DNA of 64,000 nt from CAYLPJ01 sp964385465 (GCA_964385465.1 CAYLPJ010000026.1:14373-78372); one strand, 5' to 3'. Positions 7,145-16,539 are shown, counted from the first letter of the stretch. Numbers and translations are program-made. The notes: a model not told the origin generated them from the letters alone.

Positions 7145-9445
7145 ATGCCGGAGAGCCGTGTGAGCCAGGCCGATCACGACCATCTCGATCTGCTGTGCAA
7201 CGTCGGCGATCTTGCCGCGCGCCTGGCCGGCAGCCCGGACGTGGCGAGCTTCCTCGACCAGATCGTCCAACTGGTCGGCGAGCACCTCCACAGCGACGTC
7301 TGCTCGATCTACCTGTACGACGAGGGCACCGACGAGCTGGTGCTCCGGGCTACCCGCGGGCTGAATCCCGAGTCCGTCGGCGAGGTCCGCCTCAAGACCG
7401 GCGAGGGTCTGGTGGGCATGAGCCTCAAGGAGCTCCGCCCCATCTGCGAACACTGCGCCAGCAGCAGCCCGCACTTCAAGGCCGTCAGCGGCATCAACGA
7501 GGAGCCGTACGAGTCCTTCCTCGCCGTGCCGATCCTCAAGGGCATCGAGCGAATCGGCGTGCTGGTCATCCAGCGGTCCGGGCACGACCCGTTCACCGAG
7601 GACGACGTCCGCGCCCTCCGCGCCACCGCCTCCCAGTTGGCCACCGCCACCGAGACTGCCCGCCTGCTGATGGGCCTTCAGTCCGCGCCGGGCAGGCCCG
7701 ACACGCCGGCGAAGGACACCCCCGAGCCCCGTGGGATGGTACGGGGCCGGGCCGCCTCGCCGGGGTTCGCCCGGGGACCCGCCGCCGTGCTGGACACCGC
7801 GCGAACCCGCCGCCTGCTGGCCGGGCGGTTCCCCTCGGAAGACTACACGCTGGAGGATTTCCAGGCCGCGCTGGACCGCACGGCCGAGCAGCTTCAGCAC
7901 CTCCAGCAGCGCCTGGAAGAGCGGCTTCCGGAAATGGCGTCGCTGATCTTCGACGCGCACCTGATGATGCTGAAGGACCCGAGCTTCGTCGGGGAGATCA
8001 CCTCGGCGATCGAGTCGGGCACGTCGCCGCCGCGGGCGGTGCTTCAGGTCGGGCGCAGCTACATGGAAATGCTCGGTGCCAGCGACCACGCGTACATCCG
8101 CGAGAAGGCCCAGGACATCGAGGACCTGCTCAAGCGCCTGCTGCTGAACCTGACAGGCGCCGGCGACGGCGGCCCGGAGCCCCCGGCCGGCAGCGTGGTC
8201 ATCGCCCGCGAGTTGCACCCGTCGGACATCCTGAAGCTCGCCACAAGCGGCGCCGCCGGCGTGGCGCTGGTCCGCGGCGGACTGACCAGCCACGTGTCGA
8301 TCCTCGCGCGGTCGCTGCGCCTGCCGCTGGTCCTGGTCAACGACCGTTCGCTGCTGAGCCTCGAGGCCGGCACGGACGTGCTGATCGACGCGGAGGTCGG
8401 CAACGTCTACGTCCAGCCGTCCAGCGAGGTGCTGGAGGCCTTCGACGCCGCCCGGGCCGCCCGCCGGGACGTCGCCGAGGCCGCCGCCGAGGCCCGCCCG
8501 GAGACGACCACCGCAGACGGCGAGCGGATTCACCTTCGGGCGAACATCAACCTGTTGAGCGACTTGGCGCTGGCGCGCGAGGTCCGCGCAGAGGGCGTGG
8601 GGCTCTACCGCAGCGAGTTCCCGTTCCTCATCCGCGCGTCGCTGCCCAGCGAGGAGGAGCAATACGTCATCTACCGCAGGCTGATCGAAGGCGCCGAGGG
8701 CGGCGTGGTGACCTTCCGCACGCTGGACCTCGGCGGCGACAAGCTGCTGGCCTATTACGACGCCAGCCCGGATGCCAACCCGGCCCTGGGCCTGCGGTCC
8801 GTCCGCTTCACGCTACGCCATCGCGACGTGTTCACCCAGCAGCTTCGCGCCATCCTCCGGGCGGCCGCCGATCACGAGCCCCTGCGAATCATGTTCCCGA
8901 TGATCTCCTCGCTGGAGGAGTTCCGCGAGGCCCGCGGCGTGCTCGATGCCTGCATTGACGAGCTGCGGAGCGAGGGCCTGCCCTGCCACCCCGCCCCCGA
9001 GGTGGGGATCATGGTCGAGGTGCCCTCGGCGGTGGCGATCATCGACGAACTCGCCGCCGAGGCGGCGTTCCTGTCGATCGGCACGAACGACCTGACGCAG
9101 TTCATGCTGGCGGTGGATCGCACGAACGAGAAGGTCGCCCCGTATTTCGCCCCGCACCACCCGGCGGTGCTGCGTGCGATGCAGGCGGTCGCCGAGGCCG
9201 GGAGGAGGCACGGCGCGGAGGTCAGCGTCTGCGGGGAAGTCGCCCACGAGCCGGCCTACGCGCCCTTCCTGGTGGGCATCGGGGTCGGCAGCCTCAGCCT
9301 GGACCCCCAGAGCCTGCCCGACGTGCAGAAACGCATCGCCGCCGTACGCGCCGACGAGGCCCGCCGCCTGGCCGAAAGCGTCCTGGCCGAGCCCACCGCC
9401 CGCGGCACGGCCGAGCGACTCGGCCTGGCCGCCGGCTCCGACTGA
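7145..9445 (+). CDS. ptsP: GAF-domain enzyme I homologue, PtsP type phosphoenolpyruvate-protein phosphotransferase (766 aa)
   Basis: Domains in order: GAF sensor (about 12-175), enzyme I HPr-binding helical domain (about 200-330), phosphohistidine domain with His383 in GGLTSHVSILARSL, and the PEP-binding TIM barrel (about 440-740) with YRSEFPFL, FRTLDLGGDK, MVEVPSAV and IGTNDLTQF. All catalytic segments are intact. Enzyme I-Ntr proteins pass phosphate from PEP to an NPr/HPr and on to EIIA-Ntr, linking nitrogen or carbon status to regulation. A second, GAF-less enzyme I is encoded at 52144. The start is uncertain: an upstream TTG and a GTG at 7160 with a better placed GGAG are alternatives. 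It ends 9 bp from a convergent PEP-CTERM gene. Confidence 0.9.
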   Translation: MPESRVSQADHDHLDLLCNVGDLAARLAGSPDVASFLDQIVQLVGEHLHSDVCSIYLYDEGTDELVLRATRGLNPESVGEVRLKTGEGLVGMSLKELRPICEHCASSSPHFKAVSGINEEPYESFLAVPILKGIERIGVLVIQRSGHDPFTEDDVRALRATASQLATATETARLLMGLQSAPGRPDTPAKDTPEPRGMVRGRAASPGFARGPAAVLDTARTRRLLAGRFPSEDYTLEDFQAALDRTAEQLQHLQQRLEERLPEMASLIFDAHLMMLKDPSFVGEITSAIESGTSPPRAVLQVGRSYMEMLGASDHAYIREKAQDIEDLLKRLLLNLTGAGDGGPEPPAGSVVIARELHPSDILKLATSGAAGVALVRGGLTSHVSILARSLRLPLVLVNDRSLLSLEAGTDVLIDAEVGNVYVQPSSEVLEAFDAARAARRDVAEAAAEARPETTTADGERIHLRANINLLSDLALAREVRAEGVGLYRSEFPFLIRASLPSEEEQYVIYRRLIEGAEGGVVTFRTLDLGGDKLLAYYDASPDANPALGLRSVRFTLRHRDVFTQQLRAILRAAADHEPLRIMFPMISSLEEFREARGVLDACIDELRSEGLPCHPAPEVGIMVEVPSAVAIIDELAAEAAFLSIGTNDLTQFMLAVDRTNEKVAPYFAPHHPAVLRAMQAVAEAGRRHGAEVSVCGEVAHEPAYAPFLVGIGVGSLSLDPQSLPDVQKRIAAVRADEARRLAESVLAEPTARGTAERLGLAAGSD

Positions 9446-9454
9446 CGCCGGGCG

Positions 9455-10267
9455 CTACGCCCGCCGGCGACGGCGGAGCAGCACGCCGAGGGCGCCGAAG
9501 GCCAGCAGCGTCGCCGCCGCGGGCTCGGGAACCTCCGGCAGGCCGACGATGTACATCGGATCCGACGTGGAAGTGTTGGCGGCAGACCCGTAGTGGATCG
9601 TCGTCACCGATGTCGGTGCCGTCGGGTTGCTTCCGTCGGTGAAGTCGTCCAGGTCGATCCCCACGCCGTAGAGCCCCTGCCAGATCGGGCTGCTGCCGGC
9701 GATCGAGAACGTATCGTCGCTGTCCAGCTCGCTCTTTGTCGTCACCCGCGAGTCGGCCTGGTAGAGGTCCATGTCGCGGAAGCCGGCGTCGTTGAACATC
9801 TGCACGCCGACCGTGTACGTCTTCTCCACGCCGTTGATCTCAAGCGTGATCCCGTCGTCGCCCTCGCCATCCGGATCGATCTCGAAGAACAACAGGTCCA
9901 CGCCGTCGGAGTTGATCACCGGCTCGTCGAACGTGATCTGCACGGCCGTGGCGGACTTGACCTGGTTGATCACGCCGGTCAGAACGCTGTCGTCCTCGAT
10001 CAGGGCCGACCGCTTGCCGCCGCCGGGACCGGGCAGCGCGTCCCCGTCGGCGATGATGGCCACGCTCCCGCTGTCGCCCTCGAAGGCGTCCAGCGTCAAA
10101 CCGATCAGCTCCGCCCGGGTGTAAGTGTATTCGGTCCCGTCGCGGTCGACCACGATGCTCTTGACCGTCTCGCCGTCGGACTCCAGCGCCATGCTCACCA
10201 CATCGGCGCGGACCGACACCGAGAGAACCGCCAACAGGGAAACCGCCATCGCAGATTGCCAACGCAT
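9455..10267 (-). CDS. PEP-CTERM sorting-domain protein, function unknown (270 aa)
   Basis: An N-terminal signal peptide (about 1-21, ending VRA) is followed by a beta-rich, Asp/Ser/Thr-rich body with no recognisable enzyme motif. The C-terminus is VPEPAAATLLAFGALGVLLRRRRRA: the PEP motif, a single hydrophobic helix and an arginine cluster, i.e. the exosortase-recognised sorting tag. No exosortase is in the window. GGAGGG lies 7 nt before the ATG, within a 19-nt leader nearly identical to that of the PEP-CTERM gene ending at 31977. It has its own putative promoter. Confidence 0.9.
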   Translation of the reverse strand: MRWQSAMAVSLLAVLSVSVRADVVSMALESDGETVKSIVVDRDGTEYTYTRAELIGLTLDAFEGDSGSVAIIADGDALPGPGGGKRSALIEDDSVLTGVINQVKSATAVQITFDEPVINSDGVDLLFFEIDPDGEGDDGITLEINGVEKTYTVGVQMFNDAGFRDMDLYQADSRVTTKSELDSDDTFSIAGSSPIWQGLYGVGIDLDDFTDGSNPTAPTSVTTIHYGSAANTSTSDPMYIVGLPEVPEPAAATLLAFGALGVLLRRRRRA

Positions 10268-10340
10268 CTCACATCCCTCCAGACTTGGCGCGGCCGGGGG
10301 CTCACCCGCCCGCGAATCAAGCGATTCACGCTCAGCATGG

Positions 10341-10369
10341 AGTATACCCCGAAACCGCCGGTCCGTCCA
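10341..10369 (-). promoter_or_regulatory. Putative promoter of the PEP-CTERM gene at 9455-10267
   Basis: On the minus strand TGGACG and TATACT (5/6) are 17 nt apart, placing transcription start about 70 nt before the ATG. Between them and the gene lies a small dyad GAATC-AAGC-GATTC. Confidence 0.45.
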
Positions 10370-10393
10370 GCGCGGATTCGCCGCCGCAGGCGC

Positions 10394-11620
10394 TCAGTCG
10401 CTCAGCTCGACGACGCGCCCGGTGTCCATGCTCTCGCGCGCGGCGAGGCCGAGCTGGACGGCGCGTCGGCCGTCGGCCCAGGTGGCCGCGGGGGTCTCGC
10501 CGTGTCGGCAGGAGCGGACGAAGGCGCGGAGCGCGCGGGCGTCGGCGCCGCCGTGCCCGCCGCGGGCCAACGAGCGGACATCGTACGTCCTGGCCGCCTT
10601 CGTCCCGCGGAAGCTCACGTGCACCTGCCCGGCGTCCGGCTCGGCCCGCAGCCCCCCCGCCGTGCCCAGCGCCGTCACCCACCGCCCGTTGATCTGCGGC
10701 GTGGTGGCCACGTTCAACGTGTGCGACGCCACCGCCCCGCCGTCGAACCGCACCGTCGCCGAGCCAAACTCGATCGTCTCGATGTCCCCGCGGTACAGGC
10801 AGGCGTCGGTGGGCAGGTAGCCCTCGGCCTCGCCCAGCTCCTGCCAGCGGCGGTAGAACGCCACCTGCTCGGCCGAGCCGCGCTCGCCGACCACCACCGT
10901 CTCCGGCGGCTGGTAGTCGTCGCACTCCCAGCGGAGGTCGCAGTCCCTGCACCGCTCGGCCGCGCCGGGCTTGGGCTGGAAGAGCTTGCGCCCGCCGACG
11001 GCGTAAACGCTGCGCGGCCGGCGGCCGGTCAGCCAGCACATCATGTCGAAGTCGTGGGCGCACTTGGTCAGCCAGAGCCCCCCGCCGACGGCGAGCAGGC
11101 GGTTCCACCGGCGGAAGTAGGTTCGCCCGCCGTAGTAGTACTCGCTGGTCTCCAGCGTCAGCAACTCGCCGATCTCGCCGGAGGCGACGATCTCGTGGAT
11201 CACCTGCCAGTACGGCCCCATCCGCATGTTCTGGCCCATGAAGAACACGCCTTCAGCGGCCCGGGCCGCGGCGGCGATGCGGTCGCAGGATTCCACCGTC
11301 GTCGCCAGCGGCTTCTCGCAGTAGACGTGCAGCCCCAGGCCCAACGCGGGGACCGCGACGGCCTCGTGCGTCGCGTCGGGGGTGAACACCGCCACCGCTT
11401 CGGGGCCGGTCTTGTTCAGGCAGCTTTGGAGATCGGCGAAGCAGGGGACGTCCAGGCCGAAATGCTCGGCCGCCAGCTCGGCCCGGCCGGGAATGCTGTC
11501 GATCAGCCCCGCGATCTCGACCTCGGGCACCTCGGCGAGGATGGTCCGCACCATGCCCACGCCGCGAAGCCCCATACCCGCGATGGCCGTCCGCAACGGC
11601 CTGTGCGTCTGCCCGTCCAT
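10394..11620 (-). CDS. Gfo/Idh/MocA-family NAD(P)-dependent oxidoreductase (408 aa)
   Basis: Rossmann N-terminus TAIAGMGLRGVGM followed by the family signature HVYCEKPLATT near residue 100, which supplies the catalytic lysine. The C-terminal alpha/beta domain contains a four-cysteine cluster (around CRDCDLRWECDD) that could bind a metal and is seen in a subset of planctomycete members. Such enzymes oxidise or reduce sugars and cyclitols. There is no signal peptide, so it is cytoplasmic. The ATG at 11620 has GGGAG 6 nt upstream; longer ORF extensions have no RBS. It is divergent from the degenerate REC-GGDEF gene. Confidence 0.9.
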   Translation of the reverse strand: MDGQTHRPLRTAIAGMGLRGVGMVRTILAEVPEVEIAGLIDSIPGRAELAAEHFGLDVPCFADLQSCLNKTGPEAVAVFTPDATHEAVAVPALGLGLHVYCEKPLATTVESCDRIAAAARAAEGVFFMGQNMRMGPYWQVIHEIVASGEIGELLTLETSEYYYGGRTYFRRWNRLLAVGGGLWLTKCAHDFDMMCWLTGRRPRSVYAVGGRKLFQPKPGAAERCRDCDLRWECDDYQPPETVVVGERGSAEQVAFYRRWQELGEAEGYLPTDACLYRGDIETIEFGSATVRFDGGAVASHTLNVATTPQINGRWVTALGTAGGLRAEPDAGQVHVSFRGTKAARTYDVRSLARGGHGGADARALRAFVRSCRHGETPAATWADGRRAVQLGLAARESMDTGRVVELSD

Positions 11621-11664
11621 GCCGATCTCCCTTGCATTGTTCCGCGTCCGCATCGGTTCCGGAG

Positions 11665-11701
11665 ATTCTACCGCGCGACGTTGTGCTGGCCAGTATTGGC
11701 C
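11665..11701 (-). promoter_or_regulatory. Putative promoter and palindromic operator between divergent genes
   Basis: On the minus strand TGGCCA and TAGAAT (5/6) are 16 nt apart, about 50 nt before the oxidoreductase start. The perfect palindrome GGCCA-GTAT-TGGCC (11688-11701) overlaps the -35 and could be a repressor site. Confidence 0.4.
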
Positions 11702-11799
11702 GGGGCCCGGATCGTAACCGATATTTCCAGTGGCAAGGGAGACGGACCGACGGCCGCGCCCGTGTGGGGGGCCTCGCCGCAGACAAGGGAGGAAGGGAC

Positions 11800-12732
11800 G
11801 TGAATTCGGCCTACAAACAACCCGTGTTGGTGGTGGACGACAACGCGGAATCCGCCGACCGGCTTCGCTGCGCTCTGGAGGCACAGGACTACCCGGTGAC
11901 CGTCGCGACCGACGTGGAGGAGGCGGCCCGGGGGGCGGTGGAAGCCCGGCCTCACGTGGTGCTCGCCCGCGCGGCCATGCAGCCGACGAGCGGCTTCGAT
12001 CTGTGCCGCACGCTGAAAGCCGAGCCGGATACGCGCGACATTCCGGTGATCTTCCTGGTTGGGGAGGACGATCCGATCGACCGCGCCCACGGTCTGGCGA
12101 TCGGCGGGTTGGACTACCTGCCGCTGCCGTTCGACGAGGTCGAGCTCCGCGCCCGCGTGGCGACGGCGCTTCGCCTGAAGGAGCTGACCGACGAGCTTCG
12201 CAACCCGACGATGCGGGACCCGCTGACCGGCCTGCTGAACCGAGCGTTCTTCGTCGAGCAGTTCGAGCGGGAGTGCAACCGCTCGCGGCGGTACGACACA
12301 CTGTTCGCGCTGGTGATCGTGGACGTCGACGCCTTCCGGCAGATCAATGCCGACAGCGGCATCGAGGCCGGCGACCACGTGCTGACCGAGCTGGCGACCG
12401 TCCTGGAGGAGCAGACGCGGGAGAGCGACCTCGTCGCCCGCTGGGGCAGCAACGAGTTCATCGTCCTGCTGCCCGAGGGCAACCTGCCGCAGGCGATCGG
12501 CTTCGCCAAGAAACTCCGCCGCGCGGTCATCGAGCACGGGTTCCAACACGGCGAGGTCGAGCTGGCCCCCACGGTGAGCATCGGCGTGGCCTCCCGGCAG
12601 AACATCGGCGGGCGCGACCCCGGCGACCTGCTCAAGCTCGCCCACGCCTGCCTCCTCAACGCCAAGAAGGCCGGCGGGGACTGCGTGTACTACTTCACGT
12701 GCGGAGAGTTCAACGCCGTCCGTCAGACCTGA
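11800..12732 (+). CDS. REC-GGDEF protein with degenerate receiver and degenerate GGDEF site (310 aa)
   Basis: A receiver domain (about 8-125) is followed by a GGDEF domain (about 138-300). Compared with the intact paralogue at 48438, the phosphoacceptor Asp is Arg57, the signalling Thr is Val87 and the conserved Lys is Leu109; only the acidic pair Asp13-Asp14 remains. The catalytic GGDEF is GSNEF (216-220). The inhibitory-site motif R-x-x-D (Arg207...Asp210), five residues before it, is intact. It is therefore unlikely to be phosphorylated or to make c-di-GMP, but may bind c-di-GMP as an effector. The GTG start has a strong AGGAAGGG upstream. Its 3' end overlaps the convergent peptidase gene by 23 bp. 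Confidence 0.88.
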   Translation: MNSAYKQPVLVVDDNAESADRLRCALEAQDYPVTVATDVEEAARGAVEARPHVVLARAAMQPTSGFDLCRTLKAEPDTRDIPVIFLVGEDDPIDRAHGLAIGGLDYLPLPFDEVELRARVATALRLKELTDELRNPTMRDPLTGLLNRAFFVEQFERECNRSRRYDTLFALVIVDVDAFRQINADSGIEAGDHVLTELATVLEEQTRESDLVARWGSNEFIVLLPEGNLPQAIGFAKKLRRAVIEHGFQHGEVELAPTVSIGVASRQNIGGRDPGDLLKLAHACLLNAKKAGGDCVYYFTCGEFNAVRQT

Positions 12733-14494
12733 CCGCCAGGTCCGCCTCGCCGAGCAGCTCCAGCAACCGACGACAGCCCCCGGGCGGCGCCGAGCCGGTC
12801 TCGGCCTCGGCCAGGCGGTCCAGCGCCTCCGGCGGCCGCCGGCCGTCGCACCAGCACAGCGCGGCGTTCTGGGCGGCGCTCCAGCGCCCCAGGCCCGCCG
12901 TTCGCTCCGGCGGGAGCGTCTCCAGCGTGCAGGTCCCCCACGCGGTTCGTTCCCATGCCGGCCCGTGGGTGGGCAGGTCGTCCAACGGCGGGGCGTTGGG
13001 CGGGATGAACTCGTTCGCCGCCGGCATGTAGAGCGGCAGGGAGACCTTCAAGCGGCCCAGGTCCCGGAGCGCCCGCCCGGCCGCCCAGAGGCGAAGTCGC
13101 CGTGCCTGCCCTTCGCTGCCGGCGATCATGTGATCGTCCATCCATCGCACCATACCGGGCAGCGCGGCCGTCGCGAGGCGGTTGTCCATGGCCGCGACCG
13201 CGTAGGCCCACCCGGCGGCAACGAGCGTGGCCGCGTGCAGCGAAACACCCCGGCAGACGGCGGGCGTGTCGGCGGAGGAGTGATAGCCAGTGCAGTCGGA
13301 GCTGGTTCCCAACCATAGCGTGGGCACGCCACAGTGGGGATCGGCGATCATGTCGTCGCTGCACGGCGGCTCGCAGTCACTTGCGGCGTGCCACGTCCCC
13401 CGCGACCGCTCGGCGGCGATGCGGGCCAGCTCCCCGGCCAACGGCCAGATGAACGAGGGCTTCGCCAACGGGCCGTAGTGCACGTACACGGGGTGCTGCG
13501 GATCGGTGACGTCGCCGACGCTGTCGATGTTCATCCCGGCGACGGCGCGGGCGAGCAGCTCCGGCTGCTCGGTCGCGAAGGCCAGCATCCCCAGGCACTC
13601 GGCGGTGAGGATCACGCGAATGCCGCACCGGGGGCGCGGCAGCACCCCCTCGCCGATCAGCCGCCCCAGCACCGTAAGCGCCTCGACGCAGGTGCTGGCG
13701 CCGCTTGCATTGTCGTGGGCGCCCTGCTCGCACGCGTGCCCGAACAGCCAGACCTCCCGCGAGGTGTCACGCCCCGGCAGCAGGCCCGTGACGCACTGGT
13801 TGACGCCCGCGTACAGGCGCGCCTCGCAGCGGCCGGTCAGCTCCACCGGGCCGGCGGCGGCCAGGCGGCGCCGCAGCTTCGCCCCGGCCGCGGGGGAAAG
13901 GCTAAAGCCCGGCAGCACGCGGTCGGCCGCGCGGAAGTACCACCCGGCGGGGCCGTCCGCCCACGTGTTGCACCACTTGACGGTGTGCTCGTCGGCACCG
14001 CGGGTTGGGTTGAGGTAGTCGCTGACGACCGCCACCGGCCGGGCCGAGGCCAGCCGCTCCTTCATCTCCCGCGGCGGGCGCGAGGTGAGGACGTAGCGCC
14101 CGGCGACGGCGGCGGGGTCGATGGGCTCCATGGCGTCACCGTCGACGACCTCGGCCGTCGTCTCCGCCAGGGGGCCGGACCAGAACACCACGTTGGTCGG
14201 GCAGTCGCGGCGGTCGGCGAGGACCTCGGCGCCCAAGCTCAGGCGTGCGTCGGGGCAATCCCAGGCGAGCTGCGCCGTCCAGTCCTGCCACCGCGTCCGC
14301 CCGTCGGCGGCATACTCGAAGAGGCGGACGTCGTCCATGCCGGCTTGTCGGAGGGCGTCGGCGGCAAGTTCGGCGGCGCGGCGCTGCTTCGGCGTGTCGA
14401 AGTACCGCTCCAGCTCCCAGAGCGCGACCAGCAACTCGCGATGGCGGGCAGGCTCGCATGCTCCGGCGATCGTCTCGACGAGGGATTCCAGCAC
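12710..14494 (-). CDS. M28-family-like zinc aminopeptidase, DUF4910-type relative (594 aa)
   Basis: Metal-ligand segments in family order are GHACEQGAHDNASG (His, then the Asp of HDN), TAECLG (Glu), NIDSVGDV (Asp) and GYHSSADTP (His). The first is H-x-C instead of the classical H-x-D, resembling the aminopeptidase-like branch with HxCHP-type sites. No signal peptide is seen. Start chosen as GTG at 14494 because AGGAG is 9 nt upstream and the preceding gene's stop is only 11 bp away, which suggests an operon with the serine hydrolase gene. The natural substrate cannot be inferred. Confidence 0.75.
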   Translation of the reverse strand: MLESLVETIAGACEPARHRELLVALWELERYFDTPKQRRAAELAADALRQAGMDDVRLFEYAADGRTRWQDWTAQLAWDCPDARLSLGAEVLADRRDCPTNVVFWSGPLAETTAEVVDGDAMEPIDPAAVAGRYVLTSRPPREMKERLASARPVAVVSDYLNPTRGADEHTVKWCNTWADGPAGWYFRAADRVLPGFSLSPAAGAKLRRRLAAAGPVELTGRCEARLYAGVNQCVTGLLPGRDTSREVWLFGHACEQGAHDNASGASTCVEALTVLGRLIGEGVLPRPRCGIRVILTAECLGMLAFATEQPELLARAVAGMNIDSVGDVTDPQHPVYVHYGPLAKPSFIWPLAGELARIAAERSRGTWHAASDCEPPCSDDMIADPHCGVPTLWLGTSSDCTGYHSSADTPAVCRGVSLHAATLVAAGWAYAVAAMDNRLATAALPGMVRWMDDHMIAGSEGQARRLRLWAAGRALRDLGRLKVSLPLYMPAANEFIPPNAPPLDDLPTHGPAWERTAWGTCTLETLPPERTAGLGRWSAAQNAALCWCDGRRPPEALDRLAEAETGSAPPGGCRRLLELLGEADLAVRSDGRR

Positions 14495-14505
14495 GACCGG
14501 GGCTC

Positions 14506-16539
14506 CTACCGTAGCGCCAGCACGCCCTTGCGGACGGCGAAGCTGTCGTCCCCGGAGAAGACCAGATGAACGGTCCGCCCGTCGGGGCTCATCCACTTGG
14601 TGGGCAGGCAGGCGGCCTCGCCGGGGTCGATGTCCCACGCGTCCGTTCGCCAGGCGACGGTCCAGGGCCCCCACGGCTCGGGCGCCTGCCAGACGATCAG
14701 CCCCCCGCGTTTCATGGCGGTCGTGTGCGTCCAGAGGTAGCGCTTCAGCGGGGCGTTGTAGCTGACCCCGCCGCGGTAGCACTTGCCCGGGCACTCCAGC
14801 ACCGCCCCGCGATCGCGGACGTGCCCGCTCCAGACGGCCCCGCCCTCGCCGTCCCGGCGGACGAAGAACTCGTACGCGTCGCGGCGGCGGATGCGGTCGG
14901 CCGGCACGCGGGCGAGGATCATCCGGTCCGACGGCTTGTAGGCGGTCTCGCCGTCGAAAGACGCGATGTAGACGTACGCGTCGCGGGCGCCGGCGCAGTC
15001 GCGCCCGAAGTTCACGAATGTCGGATGGGCCAGCCCCCGCTCGAACCGCCAGTCGGCCCACTGCCACGTCCAGCCGTGGTCGGCCGACCAGGCGAGCTGC
15101 GAGAGCTTCGCGTTGCGGACGAGCATGTAGAGCACGCCGTCGAGGCAGAGCAGGCCGCTGGCTTTCTTGCCGCGTCGCCCGTCGCCGAGCTGCTCGCCGG
15201 TCGGCGTGCGGACGTTGACGCCGCGGAAGGCGTCCGGCGGGCCCTCGATCCGCGCCACGCCCAGGCTGAGCTTTCGCTTCGTCCGCGGGCGAAAGCCCCA
15301 CCCGTCGCCCCAGGCGGTGTACTGGTGCCCGTCGTCGGCCCAGGTCATCGGCCAGTTGTCGCTGCCGCGGGCCTTGCGGACGACCGTCTCCGACGGGGCC
15401 CACTCGATCGAAGCGATCTCCCCCTCCGCCGGCTCCTTCGTGGCGCCGCGGTCACCGGCCGGGCCCTTCGCGGCCGGGGGCTTGCGGCCCCGCACGGCCG
15501 CGACGATCGGGTCGAAGAACGGCGCGAGCTTGTCGTACACCGCCCCGCGGGCCGGCTTCCAGCTTCGCCCGGCGCGGGCGGCAACGACATCCAGGCTTGG
15601 GATCACGAGGATGAGGCTGTCGTAGAGCCCCCAGGACCAGTACGCGTCGCGCGGGACGTTCTTCAGGGTGCCGTCCGCGTTGTTCCACCACAGCAGGCCG
15701 TAATGGTCCGACGCGTCGGGGTGGGTCTTCTCGCGGACGACCTCCAGCCCGCGGAGCGCCTCGGGCGTCCGCCCGCAGGCGTCGACGAACTCCGCCGGGA
15801 TGAGCTGCTCGCCGTTCCACTTGCCGCCGCGGAGATAGAGCTGCCCGATCCGCGCCATCGCCCGGACGTTCGCCGAGATGCCGCTGCCGAACTCCCGCCG
15901 CATCACGCCCGCGATCTTCTTCGGGCGATAACTGTTCGACCGCCACGTCAGGTCCTTGGGCGTGATGCCCAGCCGCTTGAAGACCCGGTCGAACAGCAGG
16001 TCGCGGACGTCCTTGGCGTAGGCCAGCGTGACGCACTCGGCCAGCCAGTTGGGGCCGCTGTCGCTGTAGGACCACTTCGTCCCGGGGCGGAAGAGCAACT
16101 TCTTCGACCCGCCGCCCTTGTCGTATCCGGCCGTCTGGGTGGCGAGGTGGAATATGGTGATCTCCTCGACCCACTTCTCGGCCCCGCCCCCGTCGCCGGT
16201 GCCGGCGATCTCCGGGTGGTGCTTGCGGGCCTTGTCGGCCAGGGCGATCTTGCCGTCGGCGACCGCCAGGCCCAACGCCGTGACGCCGATCGCCTTCGTG
16301 CTGCTCTTGAGCCCGTAGCGCCGCTTCGGGTCGCCCCATTCCATCACGCACGCGCCCTTGCGGAGGATGCAGCCGGAGCCGTGGGCGGACAAGGCATAGT
16401 CGCGGGCCTGCGCAAGCGGAGCGGCGTCCATGCCGACGTCACCCGGGCGGGCCGTCCGCCAGCCGTCGCCGTGAAGGTCCGGCGCGTCCGCCGCCGTCGC
16501 CAGAACCGCCGTCCAGAGCAGCACGCCCGTCGCCGTCAT
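14506..16539 (-). CDS. Secreted beta-lactamase-family serine hydrolase fused to a sialidase/DUF4185-like propeller (677 aa)
   Basis: A short signal peptide (about 1-18) precedes a penicillin-binding-protein-like domain with S79-S-T-K82 (SxxK) and Y158-S-D, the usual esterase/beta-lactamase-fold catalytic pair. From about residue 375 a second domain begins, with WSADHGWTWQWADW, IASFDGE and a C-terminal LVFSGDDSFAVR segment, resembling five-bladed DUF4185 or exo-sialidase-like propellers. The combination suggests an esterase carrying a carbohydrate-binding or glycan-cleaving module; it is not evidence of antibiotic resistance. AGAGG lies 7 nt before the ATG. It is divergent from the SUMF1-like operon. 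Confidence 0.8.
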   Translation of the reverse strand: MTATGVLLWTAVLATAADAPDLHGDGWRTARPGDVGMDAAPLAQARDYALSAHGSGCILRKGACVMEWGDPKRRYGLKSSTKAIGVTALGLAVADGKIALADKARKHHPEIAGTGDGGGAEKWVEEITIFHLATQTAGYDKGGGSKKLLFRPGTKWSYSDSGPNWLAECVTLAYAKDVRDLLFDRVFKRLGITPKDLTWRSNSYRPKKIAGVMRREFGSGISANVRAMARIGQLYLRGGKWNGEQLIPAEFVDACGRTPEALRGLEVVREKTHPDASDHYGLLWWNNADGTLKNVPRDAYWSWGLYDSLILVIPSLDVVAARAGRSWKPARGAVYDKLAPFFDPIVAAVRGRKPPAAKGPAGDRGATKEPAEGEIASIEWAPSETVVRKARGSDNWPMTWADDGHQYTAWGDGWGFRPRTKRKLSLGVARIEGPPDAFRGVNVRTPTGEQLGDGRRGKKASGLLCLDGVLYMLVRNAKLSQLAWSADHGWTWQWADWRFERGLAHPTFVNFGRDCAGARDAYVYIASFDGETAYKPSDRMILARVPADRIRRRDAYEFFVRRDGEGGAVWSGHVRDRGAVLECPGKCYRGGVSYNAPLKRYLWTHTTAMKRGGLIVWQAPEPWGPWTVAWRTDAWDIDPGEAACLPTKWMSPDGRTVHLVFSGDDSFAVRKGVLALR

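Noticed and set aside
14506..16539. Beta-lactamase resistance gene
   Set aside because: SxxK and YSD motifs are shared by many esterases; fusion to a propeller and context favour a glycan-related hydrolase.
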